This document shows positions 27,063-36,390 of a DNA stretch of 64,000 bases, piece after piece (the stretch's first letter is position 1; each line of letters starts with the position of its first letter). The stretch comes from Bacillus sp. FJAT-27245. Lineage in GTDB: Bacteria > Bacillota > Bacilli > Bacillales > Cytobacillaceae. Location of the stretch: positions 3,507,030-3,571,029 of the forward strand of contig NZ_LIGI01000001.1 in NCBI RefSeq assembly GCF_001273955.1, in the 5' to 3' direction. The notes beneath the pieces are model-generated. The model searched no databases and was not told where the DNA came from. It saw only the letters and a program-made list of their open reading frames with translations. The position numbers and the translations under genes were made by a program.

Positions 27063-28079
27063 TTAAAAACTTCTTACTGGAATCAGCGAGAACTTTTCTT
27101 TAACTTCCCCGACAACTGCACCTGAATCATTCACAATCACAGACGGTTTCATGTCTCTTAATCTCGCAATGGTGTCTTTATTGTCGTAATCAATTTGCTC
27201 TAGGATGGATGCAACGATAGTTGGCCAAACATCTTCTGAACCATTTAACACTTTTAAGGCAAATCCATACCGTTCATTTTTCAAACCAAAGCAGTAGACG
27301 CCCTGCGCTCCCCCCTTGGCAACGATGTTTTGATCTTGCAGCAGGGCGGAGCAAATGAATTTCTCTGAAGCGACCATTTGAGGGTATTCGTTCATCACTG
27401 AGGTCATATCCCGAACCGCTTTTTGTAGCAATGGATCTACAATTAAATCTGGGCAGGCCAATTTCAAATAAGTGGTCGCCATATTTTTTAACGGAATCGC
27501 AAATACAGGTACCCCGCAGCCATCTTTTCCAATAACAATCTCAGAAATGGGGATTTCTGATAAGGATGAGAGGATCATCAGAATCTGCTGCTGAAGAGGA
27601 TGGTTTGCTTCCCAATATCCTTCAACTGGGAAGCCAAGTTCACGGCAAACGGCAATAAACCCCATATGCTTTCCCGCGCAGTTATGGTAAAGTCTCCTCT
27701 TCCCCTTATTTGCCCAAATCATTTCTTCCCTCGGCATCGCATTTAAAGGATAAGAACTGGGGCAAAATAATTCCTCTTCCTGAACAGGCAACTTCTTTAA
27801 CATCGATTCAAGCGCCGCAATATGGTACGGTTCTCCTCTGTGCGATGCCGTAAACAAAGCAGCTTCTTCCCGCGTCAGCCCATATTTCATTGCAATGTTT
27901 GTTAAAAAAACAGGCAATGCTTGGATTGGCTTGGCGGCAGACCGGTAATAGGTATAGTGAAGATCATCCCCTACATGGAAAACCGTTTCAAGCCTTTCGT
28001 TTACCCCGCAAATCATTCCGAAATGAACATTCTCAACTAAGCCTGCCCTTGATTCCTCCACTAAAATCTCAGCATTCAT
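27063..28079 (-). CDS. L-asparaginase II (Rhizobium etli type)
   Basis: 338 residues, starting MNAEILVEESRAGLVENVHFG, typical of the asparaginase family first seen in R. etli, which is unrelated to the AnsA/AnsB fold. Conserved YRSAAKPIQALP (Ser/Lys pair), SHRGEPYH, CAGKHMGF and KDGCGVP segments are all present; this family uses Ser-Lys chemistry with a Cys-coordinated zinc. Cytosolic, hydrolyses L-asparagine to aspartate and ammonia. Monocistronic; the 3' end touches the extragenic repeat. Confidence 0.88.
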   Translation of the reverse strand: MNAEILVEESRAGLVENVHFGMICGVNERLETVFHVGDDLHYTYYRSAAKPIQALPVFLTNIAMKYGLTREEAALFTASHRGEPYHIAALESMLKKLPVQEEELFCPSSYPLNAMPREEMIWANKGKRRLYHNCAGKHMGFIAVCRELGFPVEGYWEANHPLQQQILMILSSLSEIPISEIVIGKDGCGVPVFAIPLKNMATTYLKLACPDLIVDPLLQKAVRDMTSVMNEYPQMVASEKFICSALLQDQNIVAKGGAQGVYCFGLKNERYGFALKVLNGSEDVWPTIVASILEQIDYDNKDTIARLRDMKPSVIVNDSGAVVGEVKEKFSLIPVRSF

Positions 28080-28124
28080 CTTCCTGATCTCCTCTTACTT
28101 AAAGGACTTTTTCTAATCGTATAA

Positions 28125-30305
28125 TTATCTTAGCCCAACACTCCCAATCATTCTATACGATTTCAAATCATAACTTGTAATCTTTCCCGATGACAGGGCG
28201 AACAGGGTATCACCGATATACAAGAGCCGCTTGATCTCTGTTTCGTAACCCTCATAAATAGATGGCTTCTCGCTGTCCATATGAGTAATTTTCGACTGAA
28301 GCGTGAATCCTTTTTCCGGGTCAATCCTGTATACATAGGCTCCCTGGTACTCAAAAATTTGATCGTATTCATTTGCCTTGTTGTTTTGATAAACGGAAAT
28401 CGGAAAGGCGAACAGACCCTTATCTTTGTTGAACAGCAGTGCTTTATGGTCATGATTCAGCGGTGAATGCGTCCCTCTCCCGCCGATGATTTCTGTAAAC
28501 TTCTCTTTTGGATTGCTCATGTCACTAACATCGAACAGCGAAATTTTGACGCCGTCAGTCAGGATTCGCGGCTGGGCGCCGGCTTCTTTTGCCGCGACGA
28601 TTTTCGTGTCTTGCCCAAATCCTATCAAATGATTTTCATCATAAGGGTGCAGGTAGTTGCTGAACCCCGGAATCTTCAGCTCCCCGAGCACTTTTGGCTT
28701 TGCCGGATTGCTTGCCTCAATGACGAAAAGCGGATCCGTTTCCTTGAAGGTAACCATATAGATGCGATCGCCCATGAATCTCGCAGAATAAATCCGCTCA
28801 CCCCGCGCCAGTGACTCAAGCTTTCCGGCCGGCTTCAGATTTTCATCCAGGATATACAGGGCATTGGAGGATGGGCTATTTTCATCCCATGCATATCCCT
28901 TTGTCGTCACGACCCGGAAATAGCCATCATGTTCATCCATGGAAAACTGATTGAGCACGGTGCCCTGGACCAATGCCGACCCTTGAAATTCCACGTCCAT
29001 CCCTTTAACCGAAAACTTATGGATCGTTGTATCCGGTGCCGTCATCCGAGTCCAATCCCCCTGCGGATGCTCGGCCCAATTCGCAATCGCGAGATAGAGA
29101 TTTTCCTTTGACATGTACAGTTGTTCCCCGCTTCCAAGGTAGGTGGTGACAGCGGCTTTTTTACCATGATGATTAAGGTCAATCGCTGCAATCATTGTAT
29201 AATTAGGCTCTTTGGATTCCGGGATATAATTGATTTCATCATAACTGACGATGTTTTCCACTGGCTTTGTTACTGAATCCGAATACCTCGGACGAATATC
29301 AATGGCTTCGTTTTCGCGCAGGAGCCAGTAATGAGGATGATGCATCGTGACGAGATACACAATTCCTTCCACTTTCCGCGCCGACACATAGCTTCCCTCC
29401 AGTTCAACCACCCGTAACTGGACTGGCTTTGCCGGATTTTTCACATCATAGATGATGGCCTTTGCTGATTGCATCATCGGGGCAATCTTAGCATCCTTAA
29501 CCACTTGTTCATATGGTTTCGCAAAAGTGTGATACTGATGGCCGATGACGACCAATGTCTCTTCGTGTAAAAAAAGCTGGGACGGCATGAACTCTCTGTT
29601 ATAGGAAATCTTCGACAAAAGCGTCATATCCTCTTCGGGTGCAGCCATAATGATGCGAACTTCATTTTCTTCCGCCTGAAAAATATTCTTTCCGTCCGTT
29701 TTGACAAGGTCCGCCTCGTCGACTCCCTGGACTTGATTGTTCGTTTCGGAGTGGCCTGCCTGATTAGCTAAACCCGCGGATGATTTTGCGCCATCCATGG
29801 CCGACTCTTTTGTATCAAGCGAAAACCACCAGCCGCCCGAAGTTTTTTCTTGCTTCAATATTTTTTTAAAGTAACCATTCAACTTTTCCTTCGATCCGAT
29901 GACAGGAAGGCTTTCTTTTACAACAAACCTCCAGGATTTAACCCCTCCCAAGTTTCTCCCTGCCGAAGATTCGAGGCCTTTATTAAAATTCAGTGTATAA
30001 AATTTTGCGTCATGAGGATACCCGTCTCCAGGAGGGTCAATATAAATGGTTTTTTGATCATCGCTAAGAGACAGTTTTGTTTTAATTTTCTTGCCTTGAT
30101 CATCCAAAACATAGATTGAATCGGAATGAATACTTTCTTTCGCGACCTTTTCGGTAAACTGAATGCTCCAAACCTTATTGGCCATGACAATGGCCTCTCC
30201 TTCTCCTTCCCACGCATTGACCACCTTGAATTGCGTTGAAAAGTAGTAAGAAAGACCGGCAATCAACAGCAGCGAAACCCCGCCTAAAATAAACCATTTT
30301 TTCAT
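28125..30305 (-). CDS. Secreted protein with C-terminal beta-propeller domain
   Basis: 726 residues from ATG 30305, which follows AGGAGGGG (a longer frame is less likely). It has an N-terminal signal or anchor (MKKWFILGGVSLLLIAGLSYYF), then an Ig-like SbsA domain (about 30-130: ANKVWSIQFTEKVAKES...SLSDDQKTIYIDPP). From about 190 onward come beta-propeller blades beginning NNQVQGVDEADLVKTDGKNIF, the family hallmark. It should be an exported, membrane-anchored propeller; molecular function is unknown. The last ~62 codons are duplicated as a remnant at 32214-32404. Confidence 0.88.
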   Translation of the reverse strand: MKKWFILGGVSLLLIAGLSYYFSTQFKVVNAWEGEGEAIVMANKVWSIQFTEKVAKESIHSDSIYVLDDQGKKIKTKLSLSDDQKTIYIDPPGDGYPHDAKFYTLNFNKGLESSAGRNLGGVKSWRFVVKESLPVIGSKEKLNGYFKKILKQEKTSGGWWFSLDTKESAMDGAKSSAGLANQAGHSETNNQVQGVDEADLVKTDGKNIFQAEENEVRIIMAAPEEDMTLLSKISYNREFMPSQLFLHEETLVVIGHQYHTFAKPYEQVVKDAKIAPMMQSAKAIIYDVKNPAKPVQLRVVELEGSYVSARKVEGIVYLVTMHHPHYWLLRENEAIDIRPRYSDSVTKPVENIVSYDEINYIPESKEPNYTMIAAIDLNHHGKKAAVTTYLGSGEQLYMSKENLYLAIANWAEHPQGDWTRMTAPDTTIHKFSVKGMDVEFQGSALVQGTVLNQFSMDEHDGYFRVVTTKGYAWDENSPSSNALYILDENLKPAGKLESLARGERIYSARFMGDRIYMVTFKETDPLFVIEASNPAKPKVLGELKIPGFSNYLHPYDENHLIGFGQDTKIVAAKEAGAQPRILTDGVKISLFDVSDMSNPKEKFTEIIGGRGTHSPLNHDHKALLFNKDKGLFAFPISVYQNNKANEYDQIFEYQGAYVYRIDPEKGFTLQSKITHMDSEKPSIYEGYETEIKRLLYIGDTLFALSSGKITSYDLKSYRMIGSVGLR

Positions 30306-30368
30306 ATAAACCCCTCCTAAAAGATTAGACGGAAGCAGTGCCGAACTTGTGTCATAGCTTTTTTGGAA

Positions 30369-30567
30369 AAATTGGCCCATACACCAAGCCCCCCTCCCAC
30401 AAGCAGACTACAAATACACCCCGTTCACCTTACACACCAAAACCACCCGGCAAGACCACGCCAGCGGTTATCCCCGGTTGTACGCACTCCTTAAACCCGT
30501 TCCTACAACAACCCAACTCCCGCAAAAAAGCCCCCGGTAATACCGCGCTAGCGGTATTACCGGGGGC
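30369..30567. repeat. Composite repeat ending in hairpin H5
   Basis: Starts with AAATTGGCCCATACACCAAG (shared with 1184), then an ACAAATACACC-type stretch. It ends in the perfect hairpin GCCCCCGGTAATACC / GGTATTACCGGGGGC (30530-30567, loop GCGCTAGC). In this member both stem sides differ from H4 but remain paired. Confidence 0.8.
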
Positions 30568-30627
30568 CACGCATTAAGGGCCTAAAACAAATTATAATAG
30601 TTTCCGCATACCCCCTCTGCTTCCTTT

Positions 30628-30662
30628 ACCTTCCAAAGGCCAACAGAACCGTCCCCGTGGCT
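30628..30662. repeat. CAGAACCGTCCCC repeat
   Basis: CTTTACCTTCCAAA followed by GCCAACAGAACCGTCCCCG; nearly the same sequence recurs at 32171-32211. Half-element of the GGGACGGTTC family. Confidence 0.6.
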
Positions 30663-30777
30663 TACACCATTTAGCACAACAAGGATTTTGAAAATCAATT
30701 TGCACAAAATAAATAGTGAATGATTCTCAATCAAAGAACGATACTAAAAAAATAACTTGATGTGAGGAGAAGATTCA

Positions 30778-30945
30778 ATGACTTACTACAAAAAAATCGA
30801 CTATATTCTAGGAATTGATGTACGTGCACGTGCACGAATCCAAGAAAATAGAATTTCTGATCCGTTTAAAAATCCCTTAATTCATAAGCAAATAAAAGGA
30901 CGTGAAATTGTTCCTCTTGATGTGGAAAGGATATGGGGGAATTAA
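30778..30945 (+). CDS. Small 55-residue protein
   Basis: ATG 30778 after GAGGAGAAGATTCA; 55 residues, rich in Lys/Arg/Ile (MTYYKKIDYILGIDVRARAR... ending in ERIWGN). No membrane segment. Just upstream (about 30717-30733) lies TGAATGATTCTCAATCA, which resembles a Fur-type box. It is 34 bp before the DUF2238 gene, with which it may form an operon. Family not recognised. Confidence 0.55.
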   Translation: MTYYKKIDYILGIDVRARARIQENRISDPFKNPLIHKQIKGREIVPLDVERIWGN

Positions 30946-30978
30946 TCTTTGCCCAATGGCAAGAAATAACCTCTAAGG

Positions 30979-31617
30979 ATGGATAACGTGATAAAAACAA
31001 GAAGCAACACAATTAATATTTGTCTACTCTTGTTTGTTACCGCTGTTCTTATATGGTCGACAATTAAGCCAATTGGGGGATATGGCTTATTGGCTATAGA
31101 AGCAGGTCCTGCCGTTGTCGGGTTATTGATTGTAGTCGTTACATACAAGCAGTTTCGACTTACAACCCTGTCTTATACTATAATTGCAGTTCTTGCAATC
31201 CTAATGTTTATCGGCGGTCATTACACATACTCAAGGGTTCCTTTATTTAATTGGATAAAAGACGCTTTTGACTTCAACCGAAATCACTATGATCGCTTTG
31301 GTCATTTGTTAAAGGGTTTGTTTGTAATAGTGATAAGGGAAATTTTATTAAGGAAAACACCGTTAATGAAAGGTCCTTGGTTAATTACCATCATAATAAG
31401 TATTTCTATGGCAATCAGTTCCCTTTATGAAATAATTGAATGGCTATTTTTTTTAATAACAAAGGGTGGGAAAGAATCCAGAAATTTTTTAGGTACACAA
31501 GGAAGTATGTGGGATGCACAATGGGATATGACGTTAACATTAATTGGTTCAGTTCTCGCACTTCTATTCCTATCAAAACTTCATAACAGGCTGCTTAACA
31601 AGGTACAAAAACATTAA
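30979..31617 (+). CDS. DUF2238-family membrane protein (YjdF-like)
   Basis: 212 residues with six to seven hydrophobic helices. It shows the family landmarks GGHYTYSRVPLFNW, NHYDRFGHLLKG and YEIIEWLFF, and near the C-terminus the QGSMWDAQWDMTL motif. These polar residues in membrane helices (H, D, E) are conserved in DUF2238 proteins, whose function is unknown. It follows the 55-aa gene. The only regulatory hint is the Fur-like box upstream of the pair. Confidence 0.85.
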   Translation: MDNVIKTRSNTINICLLLFVTAVLIWSTIKPIGGYGLLAIEAGPAVVGLLIVVVTYKQFRLTTLSYTIIAVLAILMFIGGHYTYSRVPLFNWIKDAFDFNRNHYDRFGHLLKGLFVIVIREILLRKTPLMKGPWLITIIISISMAISSLYEIIEWLFFLITKGGKESRNFLGTQGSMWDAQWDMTLTLIGSVLALLFLSKLHNRLLNKVQKH

Positions 31618-31702
31618 TAATTGAAATTGAACGATTGCGTCTAAAATATATAATAGTGTTGTTTTCGTGAACGTCCAGAACCTCTTATGGTTCATCAATA
31701 TA

Positions 31703-31757
31703 AAAGAGGCTGTCCCAAAAGGTCGTTGATTGATGACTCTTTGGGACAGCCTCTTTA
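31703..31757. terminator. Long perfect hairpin (terminator or IS-derived)
   Basis: 17-bp perfect stem AAAGAGGCTGTCCCAAA / TTTGGGACAGCCTCTTT with a 20-nt loop, 86 bp after the DUF2238 stop. This sequence is common near insertion-sequence ends in Bacillaceae. It can serve as a bidirectional terminator. Confidence 0.75.
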
Positions 31758-31842
31758 CATAAGTGGAAGAGGGCAAACTCATTTTTACACATGTATATTA
31801 ATAATTCTATCTCCATACCCTAAAATGTCAGGAGGTGGGAAA

Positions 31843-32043
31843 ATGACTAACCAACAACAAAATAACAATCAGCAAGAAAATCTGGTGTCTAAAGGGATAA
31901 AGGATACTGCGGGTGCCGCATTCCAAGTCGCCCATAGTGCGTTAGAGACAACAGAGAACGCTGCAATGAATGCCGTGGATGCAACAACAAATGCCGTCAA
32001 CAAAGTGGCGAAGAATGTACAGAATATGGGCTCAAATGAATAG
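31843..32043 (+). CDS. Small hydrophilic helical protein
   Basis: 66 residues from ATG 31843, after GGAGGTGGGAAA (the open frame extends upstream but the ribosome site decides). A Gln/Asn-rich N-terminus (MTNQQQNNNQQENL) is followed by Ala/Val/Asn-rich amphipathic heptads (TAGAAFQVAHSALETTENAAMNAVDATTNAVNK...). It resembles small stress- or spore-associated proteins in composition, but I cannot name a family. Confidence 0.65.
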   Translation: MTNQQQNNNQQENLVSKGIKDTAGAAFQVAHSALETTENAAMNAVDATTNAVNKVAKNVQNMGSNE

Positions 32044-32054
32044 CACTTTCTTCG

Positions 32055-32082
32055 AAAAAACGCCAATTGGCGTTTTTTCATT
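32055..32082 (+). terminator. Intrinsic terminator
   Basis: AAAAAACGCC AATT GGCGTTTTTT, directly after the 66-aa gene. Confidence 0.9.
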
Positions 32083-32213
32083 TTTATTTCAAAAGAGGTA
32101 AACCGATCATACAATGCACCGTTTGTTCAATAAGAAATTTAACAAAAAAAGGGCGGTAATCCTTCCTGCATGGCTTACTTTACCTTCCAAAAGCCAACAG
32201 AACCGCCCCCATG

Positions 32214-32404
32214 GCTTTCAGCCCGAGAGTTCCGAACTTTCTGTACGATTTCAGGTCATGGCTTGTGATTTTTTCCGGTGACAGGGCGAACAGGGTATCA
32301 CCGATATACAAGAGCCGCTTGATCCCTGTATCGTATTCCTCATAAATAGATGGCTTCCCGCTGTCGATATGGGTGATTTTCGACTGAAGCGTGAATCCTT
32401 TTCC
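32214..32404 (-). pseudogene. 3'-end remnant of a second beta-propeller gene
   Basis: Minus strand reads KGFTLQSKITHIDSGK, PSIYEEYDTGIKRLLYIGD, TLFALSPEKITSHDLKSY, RKFGTLGLK. It is collinear with residues ~665-726 of the gene at 28125-30305 with about 80% identity, but has no upstream coding part. A relic of a paralogue or of a duplicated gene end, in the same orientation. Confidence 0.8.
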
Positions 32405-32482
32405 CCGGCCCCGCTTGTGGACAAATTACATAAAGTTGTCTTTTTCAGGAATCTGACACCAATGTCTCATTCCACCAATTTT

Positions 32483-32518
32483 AAAAGCCCGTGCATATCA
32501 ATCCCCGCCCGGGCTTTT
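32483..32518 (-). terminator. Terminator downstream of the DUF2269 gene
   Basis: AAAAGCCCG / CGGGCTTTT with an 18-nt GC-rich loop; T-run on both strands; 9 bp past the DUF2269 stop. Confidence 0.75.
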
Positions 32519-32526
32519 CAACATCT

Positions 32527-32967
32527 TCACCACAAATTCGGCTTCACGACCATGAACCAGAGCATCCCCATCAATAAAATAATGTAGGTCCAGATGGTGC
32601 GCTTCAGTTTTGCGGCAAGTACTAGTTTATTTGCACCTTCTTCGGCAAATTTCCGAAGGGTTGGTGAGAATGCCCGTGCCAGGAAAAAGAGGGAGGCGAA
32701 CAGTAGCGCCAGCGTCCCAACAATCCACGGCGTTTTCCATGTCCAAGGGCCGAGGATGACGAGCAGCACTCCTGTCCCAATCAGCACATGGCCGGCGTGC
32801 TTGGACAGCCGCACGACTGACTTCAAAAAAGCCAAATAAGCCTCCAGCTCTTTCCCCACAGCATCAGGAAGTTTTTTCACAATGGGCATCAAAATGAAGA
32901 AAGGCCCAATTGACGCAATCGCGCTTGCGACATGAAGATAAATAATGATTCGGTACACTAAATCCAT
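32527..32967 (-). CDS. DUF2269-family membrane protein
   Basis: 146 residues, four membrane helices (about 4-27, 55-78, 82-102, 121-140). The opening YLHVASAIASIGPFFILMPIVKK and the central KHAGHVLIGTGVLLV match DUF2269-type integral membrane proteins of unknown function. The stop of the ASCH gene lies 3 bp upstream of its start, so the two are one operon. Confidence 0.75.
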   Translation of the reverse strand: MDLVYRIIIYLHVASAIASIGPFFILMPIVKKLPDAVGKELEAYLAFLKSVVRLSKHAGHVLIGTGVLLVILGPWTWKTPWIVGTLALLFASLFFLARAFSPTLRKFAEEGANKLVLAAKLKRTIWTYIILLMGMLWFMVVKPNLW

Positions 32968-32970
32968 TTC

Positions 32971-33315
32971 TTATTCTTCAACAGGGCTGAATTCATGCAC
33001 CCAAACGCGCATTTGCGGAAGCCATGGCATTCCTGGATGATAAGATAGGATCGACTGCTTGTACGCTTCCACATTTTCAAAGCCTTCGCGCTCGGCATCT
33101 GCATCCGTCAATTCTCCCAGTGATTGGGAATAGACACGGTCCACAACGAATTTCTTTCCTTTTAACTCCATGATTTCGCCTACATCCGCATAACGGCCGT
33201 TACGGCGCGTAGCCGTTTTCTTCCCGTCCAACACTTTATTGACGTCATCTTCCTTTGTAATAAGACGCTCAATCTCACACGTCTTTGGCGGTAAAGCATT
33301 GTTCTGTTCTGTCAT
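32971..33315 (-). CDS. ASCH-domain protein
   Basis: 114 residues from ATG 33315 (GGGAG 8 bp before). It shows the ASCH fold pattern: CEIERLITKEDDVNKVLDGKKTATRR, then MELKGKKFVVDRVYSQSLGELTDADAEREGF, then the C-terminal VWVHEFSPVEE strand. ASCH domains are PUA-like, probably RNA- or nucleotide-binding; some cleave N4-acetylcytidine. First gene of a two-gene operon with the DUF2269 protein. Confidence 0.8.
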   Translation of the reverse strand: MTEQNNALPPKTCEIERLITKEDDVNKVLDGKKTATRRNGRYADVGEIMELKGKKFVVDRVYSQSLGELTDADAEREGFENVEAYKQSILSYHPGMPWLPQMRVWVHEFSPVEE

Positions 33316-33419
33316 TAAAAAAACTCCCATCCTTTTGCTAATCTATAATGTACCATATAGTGAAAAAAGAATGCCATTTCTCCGTCCTTTTATCCGTGGC
33401 TTTCTTAAAAGTATGAAAG

Positions 33420-33484
33420 TACCTGTCACTACCCGCATTGCGCTGAGTAATCCATTCAACAAAAAGCGAGAAGTGACAGGTCAT
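33420..33484. repeat. ACCTGTCACT inverted repeat
   Basis: ACCTGTCACT ... AGTGACAGGT, arms 46 bp apart; the AGTGACAGGT sequence is a recurrent intergenic motif in Bacillaceae. Confidence 0.5.
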
Positions 33485-33489
33485 TAAGG

Positions 33490-33610
33490 GCTCGTTTGGA
33501 AAAATTCGGCCTATACACCTCGCACCCCTTCATCAGGTAGACAGAAAATACACAGCGTTCGCCTCCAAAACGTCCCCGTCAGAACCAAGGCAGTGGTTCT
33601 GGCGGGGGCG
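33490..33610. repeat. Composite repeat ending in hairpin H6
   Basis: AAAAATTCGGCCTATACACC, then ACAGAAAATACACAGCGTTCGCC, then CGTCCCCGTCAGAACC / GGTTCTGGCGGGGGCG (33571-33610). Same module order as at 30369. A degenerate copy without a good hairpin is at about 35361-35470. Confidence 0.75.
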
Positions 33611-34094
33611 CCATTCTTTCAACCCTGTTAATAAAACACTCCTTGCGGAGTTTAACGATTCTGACTAGTAAGAGCTTCATTTGAATTCCTTGTCAACCCA
33701 ACTCGAAATATGTCCAAATCAGCACAATTTCCCACAGGCTCCAAGTCCCTCCCCCTCCATTCATCGCAACACCCGGCCACCAATTTACTGTGCTGTTTCG
33801 ATAAAGCTGTTGCTTTCCTATCGGACAATTTGCTCGATTCTACGTTTCAGTTCGCCACTTTATGTGGTAGCAAAGTGACACGCTGTTACCATAGATTACT
33901 CAAAGATTACTTCAGAGACTACACACCTATATTACGGACCCCACAAAATCCTCCACACTGTTTATTTTCAAAAAAACTTTCAATCTGCCATGTCCTTTTT
34001 TTCGTTTTAGCTCTATATAACTGGTGGGAGTGAAATTTGGACAATCCATTGGAGTCCCGGACCCTGATGGAACACTTAATTGGAGGTTATGGAA

Positions 34095-34772
34095 ATGAGT
34101 AAATTATTGTTCGACGATGAGCCATTGTTGATTCATCCTACGTTGGCGGTGAAGATTGGCTTGAACGAATCGATTGTGCTCGTGCAGCTTAACTACTGGC
34201 TGGAGAAAAAGCTAAATATGATTGACGGCCGGAGCTGGGTTTACAACACATACAGCGACTGGCAGAAGCAGTTTCCGTTCTGGTCGGAGGGAACAATCAA
34301 GCGAGTATTCAAGTCACTGGAGGACTTTGGTTATGTCATCTCGGGCAATTTCAACAGGACAAAAATGGACCAGACGAAGTGGTATACAATCGACTACGAA
34401 AAATTGAAAGAACTTGATGAAGACGAGCACGGGGAAGTTTCCAGGGCAACCAAACCCCTTAAGAAGAAAATGGACGAGGACATTCCGTTTGACGAAGTGA
34501 TTAAGTATTTAAATTTGAAAACCTCTTCAGCCTATAAACCGGAGAACAAGAAAACAAAAATGCTCATCCTGGCTCGCTGGAACGAAGGCTACCGGCTGCC
34601 TGATTTCAAAAGTGTCATTGATAAAAAGGCAGCTGAATGGCTAGACCACCCGAAATGGAGCAACTTCCTTCGGCCCGAAACACTATTCGGCTCCAAGTTT
34701 GAATCCTATCTCAATCAAAAAGCTGGCCCAAGGAGAAATTGGGATGACTTCGTCTTTGACGATGAAGTGTAG
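34095..34772 (+). CDS. Phage-type replication/DnaD-like protein (Phg_2220_C domain)
   Basis: 225 residues from ATG 34095 (GGAGG 8 bp before). The N-terminal ~110 residues form a winged-helix region typical of phage replisome-organiser proteins (LLFDDEPLLIHPTLAVKIGLNESIVLVQLNYWL). The C-terminal ~80 residues (VIKYLNLKTSSAYKPENKKT...FLRPETLFGSKFESYLNQK) are the conserved phage C-terminal domain. It stands alone, without helicase loader or other phage genes, so it is a phage remnant or a domesticated gene. Confidence 0.85.
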   Translation: MSKLLFDDEPLLIHPTLAVKIGLNESIVLVQLNYWLEKKLNMIDGRSWVYNTYSDWQKQFPFWSEGTIKRVFKSLEDFGYVISGNFNRTKMDQTKWYTIDYEKLKELDEDEHGEVSRATKPLKKKMDEDIPFDEVIKYLNLKTSSAYKPENKKTKMLILARWNEGYRLPDFKSVIDKKAAEWLDHPKWSNFLRPETLFGSKFESYLNQKAGPRRNWDDFVFDDEV

Positions 34773-35825
34773 AGTATTGCGTTAGCCGAATACGAGGAGG
34801 CTCTGTTAGAGAAATATGCTGTGGAGCCTCCAAGTGTAAACATCAATCACTCAGTGCCAAAAGCAACAAAATGAGTACCAATTTCTTTGTTTAACCACTA
34901 TTAAAAGGGTTATGAAATATCCAGCAGAACGAGACTCTCACTTAACCATAAAGCCTAAACAGCTTGGATTCCAAGCCAAAAAACATCTGCCAAGTTATTT
35001 CACGGTGGCTCTCACATTGGCAGGGATGGCGCGTATTGTTGTCCGAAGTGGCTCTCATATATGACAGCCATACACATTTTGCCCACTCTGCCATCAGCAT
35101 TGCGTAAAAACTGAGCCGGCTTTGCAAAGTTTTGAGCCAGCGAATCCGGACATTTCAAGCAGCAACTGCACGGGGAGAGCCATGCTAGAGTAACAGCCAT
35201 ACATTCACCACCTCTGCCATCTTTCTTACCGGCATGTGACAAACGATGTACCAATTAGTGCCAACCATTTACCACATAGAAAAAGAGTACATTACTTCAT
35301 TGCATACAACAATAAAATCTCACGTCCCCACTATTGACCACGGTTCCCCAAGTCTTTGGGGTAAATTGGTCCATAACCATGCTTCCCTCCATCAAACAAA
35401 CTGAAAATACACACCGCTAATCCTTCAGGACCCAAACGTCTCAAGTAAAACCCCGTTAACGACATATAGCAGCCATCATTTAAGCCTGTTAATATTAACA
35501 CTTCTTACGATGCAGAAGTCTTCCATATAATGTAATCGGAAATTCAAAATGCCCATTGCACCAAGGCACGGTATCCAACTGTTATTCCTGCCCGTCACAA
35601 CACATATGGAATAGAAAATCCTTTTTTATATCACAATTCATCCAGCTCCCGCCATTCCGACCAATAGGCCCAAACACTTTAAACACTGCAAAATCCGAAT
35701 ATTATTTTTAAAATTCCAGAGACGGCAACAGAAGCAAAATAGAAATTACGCAATTTATGTGAATTATAGTTCATAGTGTTTGGTTGCGGACAGTTATGTA
35801 ATTGTTTTAAAAAGGAGAATATTCC
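34773..35825. other. Long intergenic region in the phage-derived islet
   Basis: 1.05 kb without a convincing gene. It contains a GAGGCTC / GAGCCTCC inverted repeat (34797-34835) and a degenerate composite repeat (35361-35470). Short minus-strand frames near 34942-35254 lack ribosome sites. Probably decayed phage DNA. Confidence 0.4.
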
Positions 35826-36065
35826 TTGGAAAAACACCAGACCATTTACATCGGGACTGCAGTAAGACAATTGAGAAATGAATGTCGAATGTCTCAGGAA
35901 GACTTAGCGGGCATGACAGGATTCACGAGAGAATACATCAGCAAACTTGAATGCGACCATATCGACCCAACTCTTGGGACTGCTGTCGCGGCTATAGCAA
36001 AAGCACTGGGCTTAAAAGCTTGGGAACTGGGCCGGCCGGCTGAAGAAAGTAACAATAATAGATAA
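35826..36065 (+). CDS. XRE-family helix-turn-helix regulator
   Basis: 79 residues from TTG 35826 after AAAGGAGAATATTCC. The HTH_3 domain fills residues 14-68: VRQLRNECRMSQEDLAGMTGFTREYISKLE with recognition helix REYISKLEC. No C-terminal sensor domain. Probably a phage- or element-type repressor; it is followed 90 bp later by a 73-aa gene on the same strand. Confidence 0.88.
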   Translation: MEKHQTIYIGTAVRQLRNECRMSQEDLAGMTGFTREYISKLECDHIDPTLGTAVAAIAKALGLKAWELGRPAEESNNNR

Positions 36066-36155
36066 GTTTTAGCAGGAACTATTGTTAGCGCTCAGAGTAA
36101 TAGGAAATTATACATAAATCAAAATAGGATGGTTGAATTTTAAGGAGGTTGCCAA

Positions 36156-36377
36156 GTGGACTTTTTAGCGAGGGAAGTTACACATTTGCTTAACGAATAC
36201 GGAGATGAAGTCGAACTTGAAATCATTAAGTATCCAGATCATTGCCATGTCACGGCCACAATCTGCCAAGATGAACCGCCATACAAGGACTGCATCACTA
36301 CCGGAAAACACCGGACCAGCAGAAAAAAAGCAATTCATAAAGCTTTAAAACAACTTTACATAGTTGCTTATCAATAA
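36156..36377 (+). CDS. Hypothetical 73-residue protein
   Basis: GTG start after AAGGAGGTTGCCAA. A mixed alpha/beta sequence: an acidic N-terminal half, a central VTATICQDEPPYKDCIT stretch and a basic C-terminus (KHRTSRKKAIHKALKQLYIVAY). The pattern of strands then helix is reminiscent of small dsRNA-binding-like folds, but no family is recognised. Downstream of the XRE gene. Confidence 0.6.
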   Translation: MDFLAREVTHLLNEYGDEVELEIIKYPDHCHVTATICQDEPPYKDCITTGKHRTSRKKAIHKALKQLYIVAYQ

Positions 36378-36390
36378 GAAGCTAGAGTGA

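Noticed and set aside
30815-30838. Repeat GTACGTGCACGTGCACG as a possible operator
   Set aside because: It lies inside the 55-aa coding sequence and encodes VRARAR; no reason to call a site.
34942-35254. Minus-strand frames of 61 and 80 codons in the phage islet
   Set aside because: Low-complexity, Cys-rich translation with no ribosome site; looks like decayed sequence.
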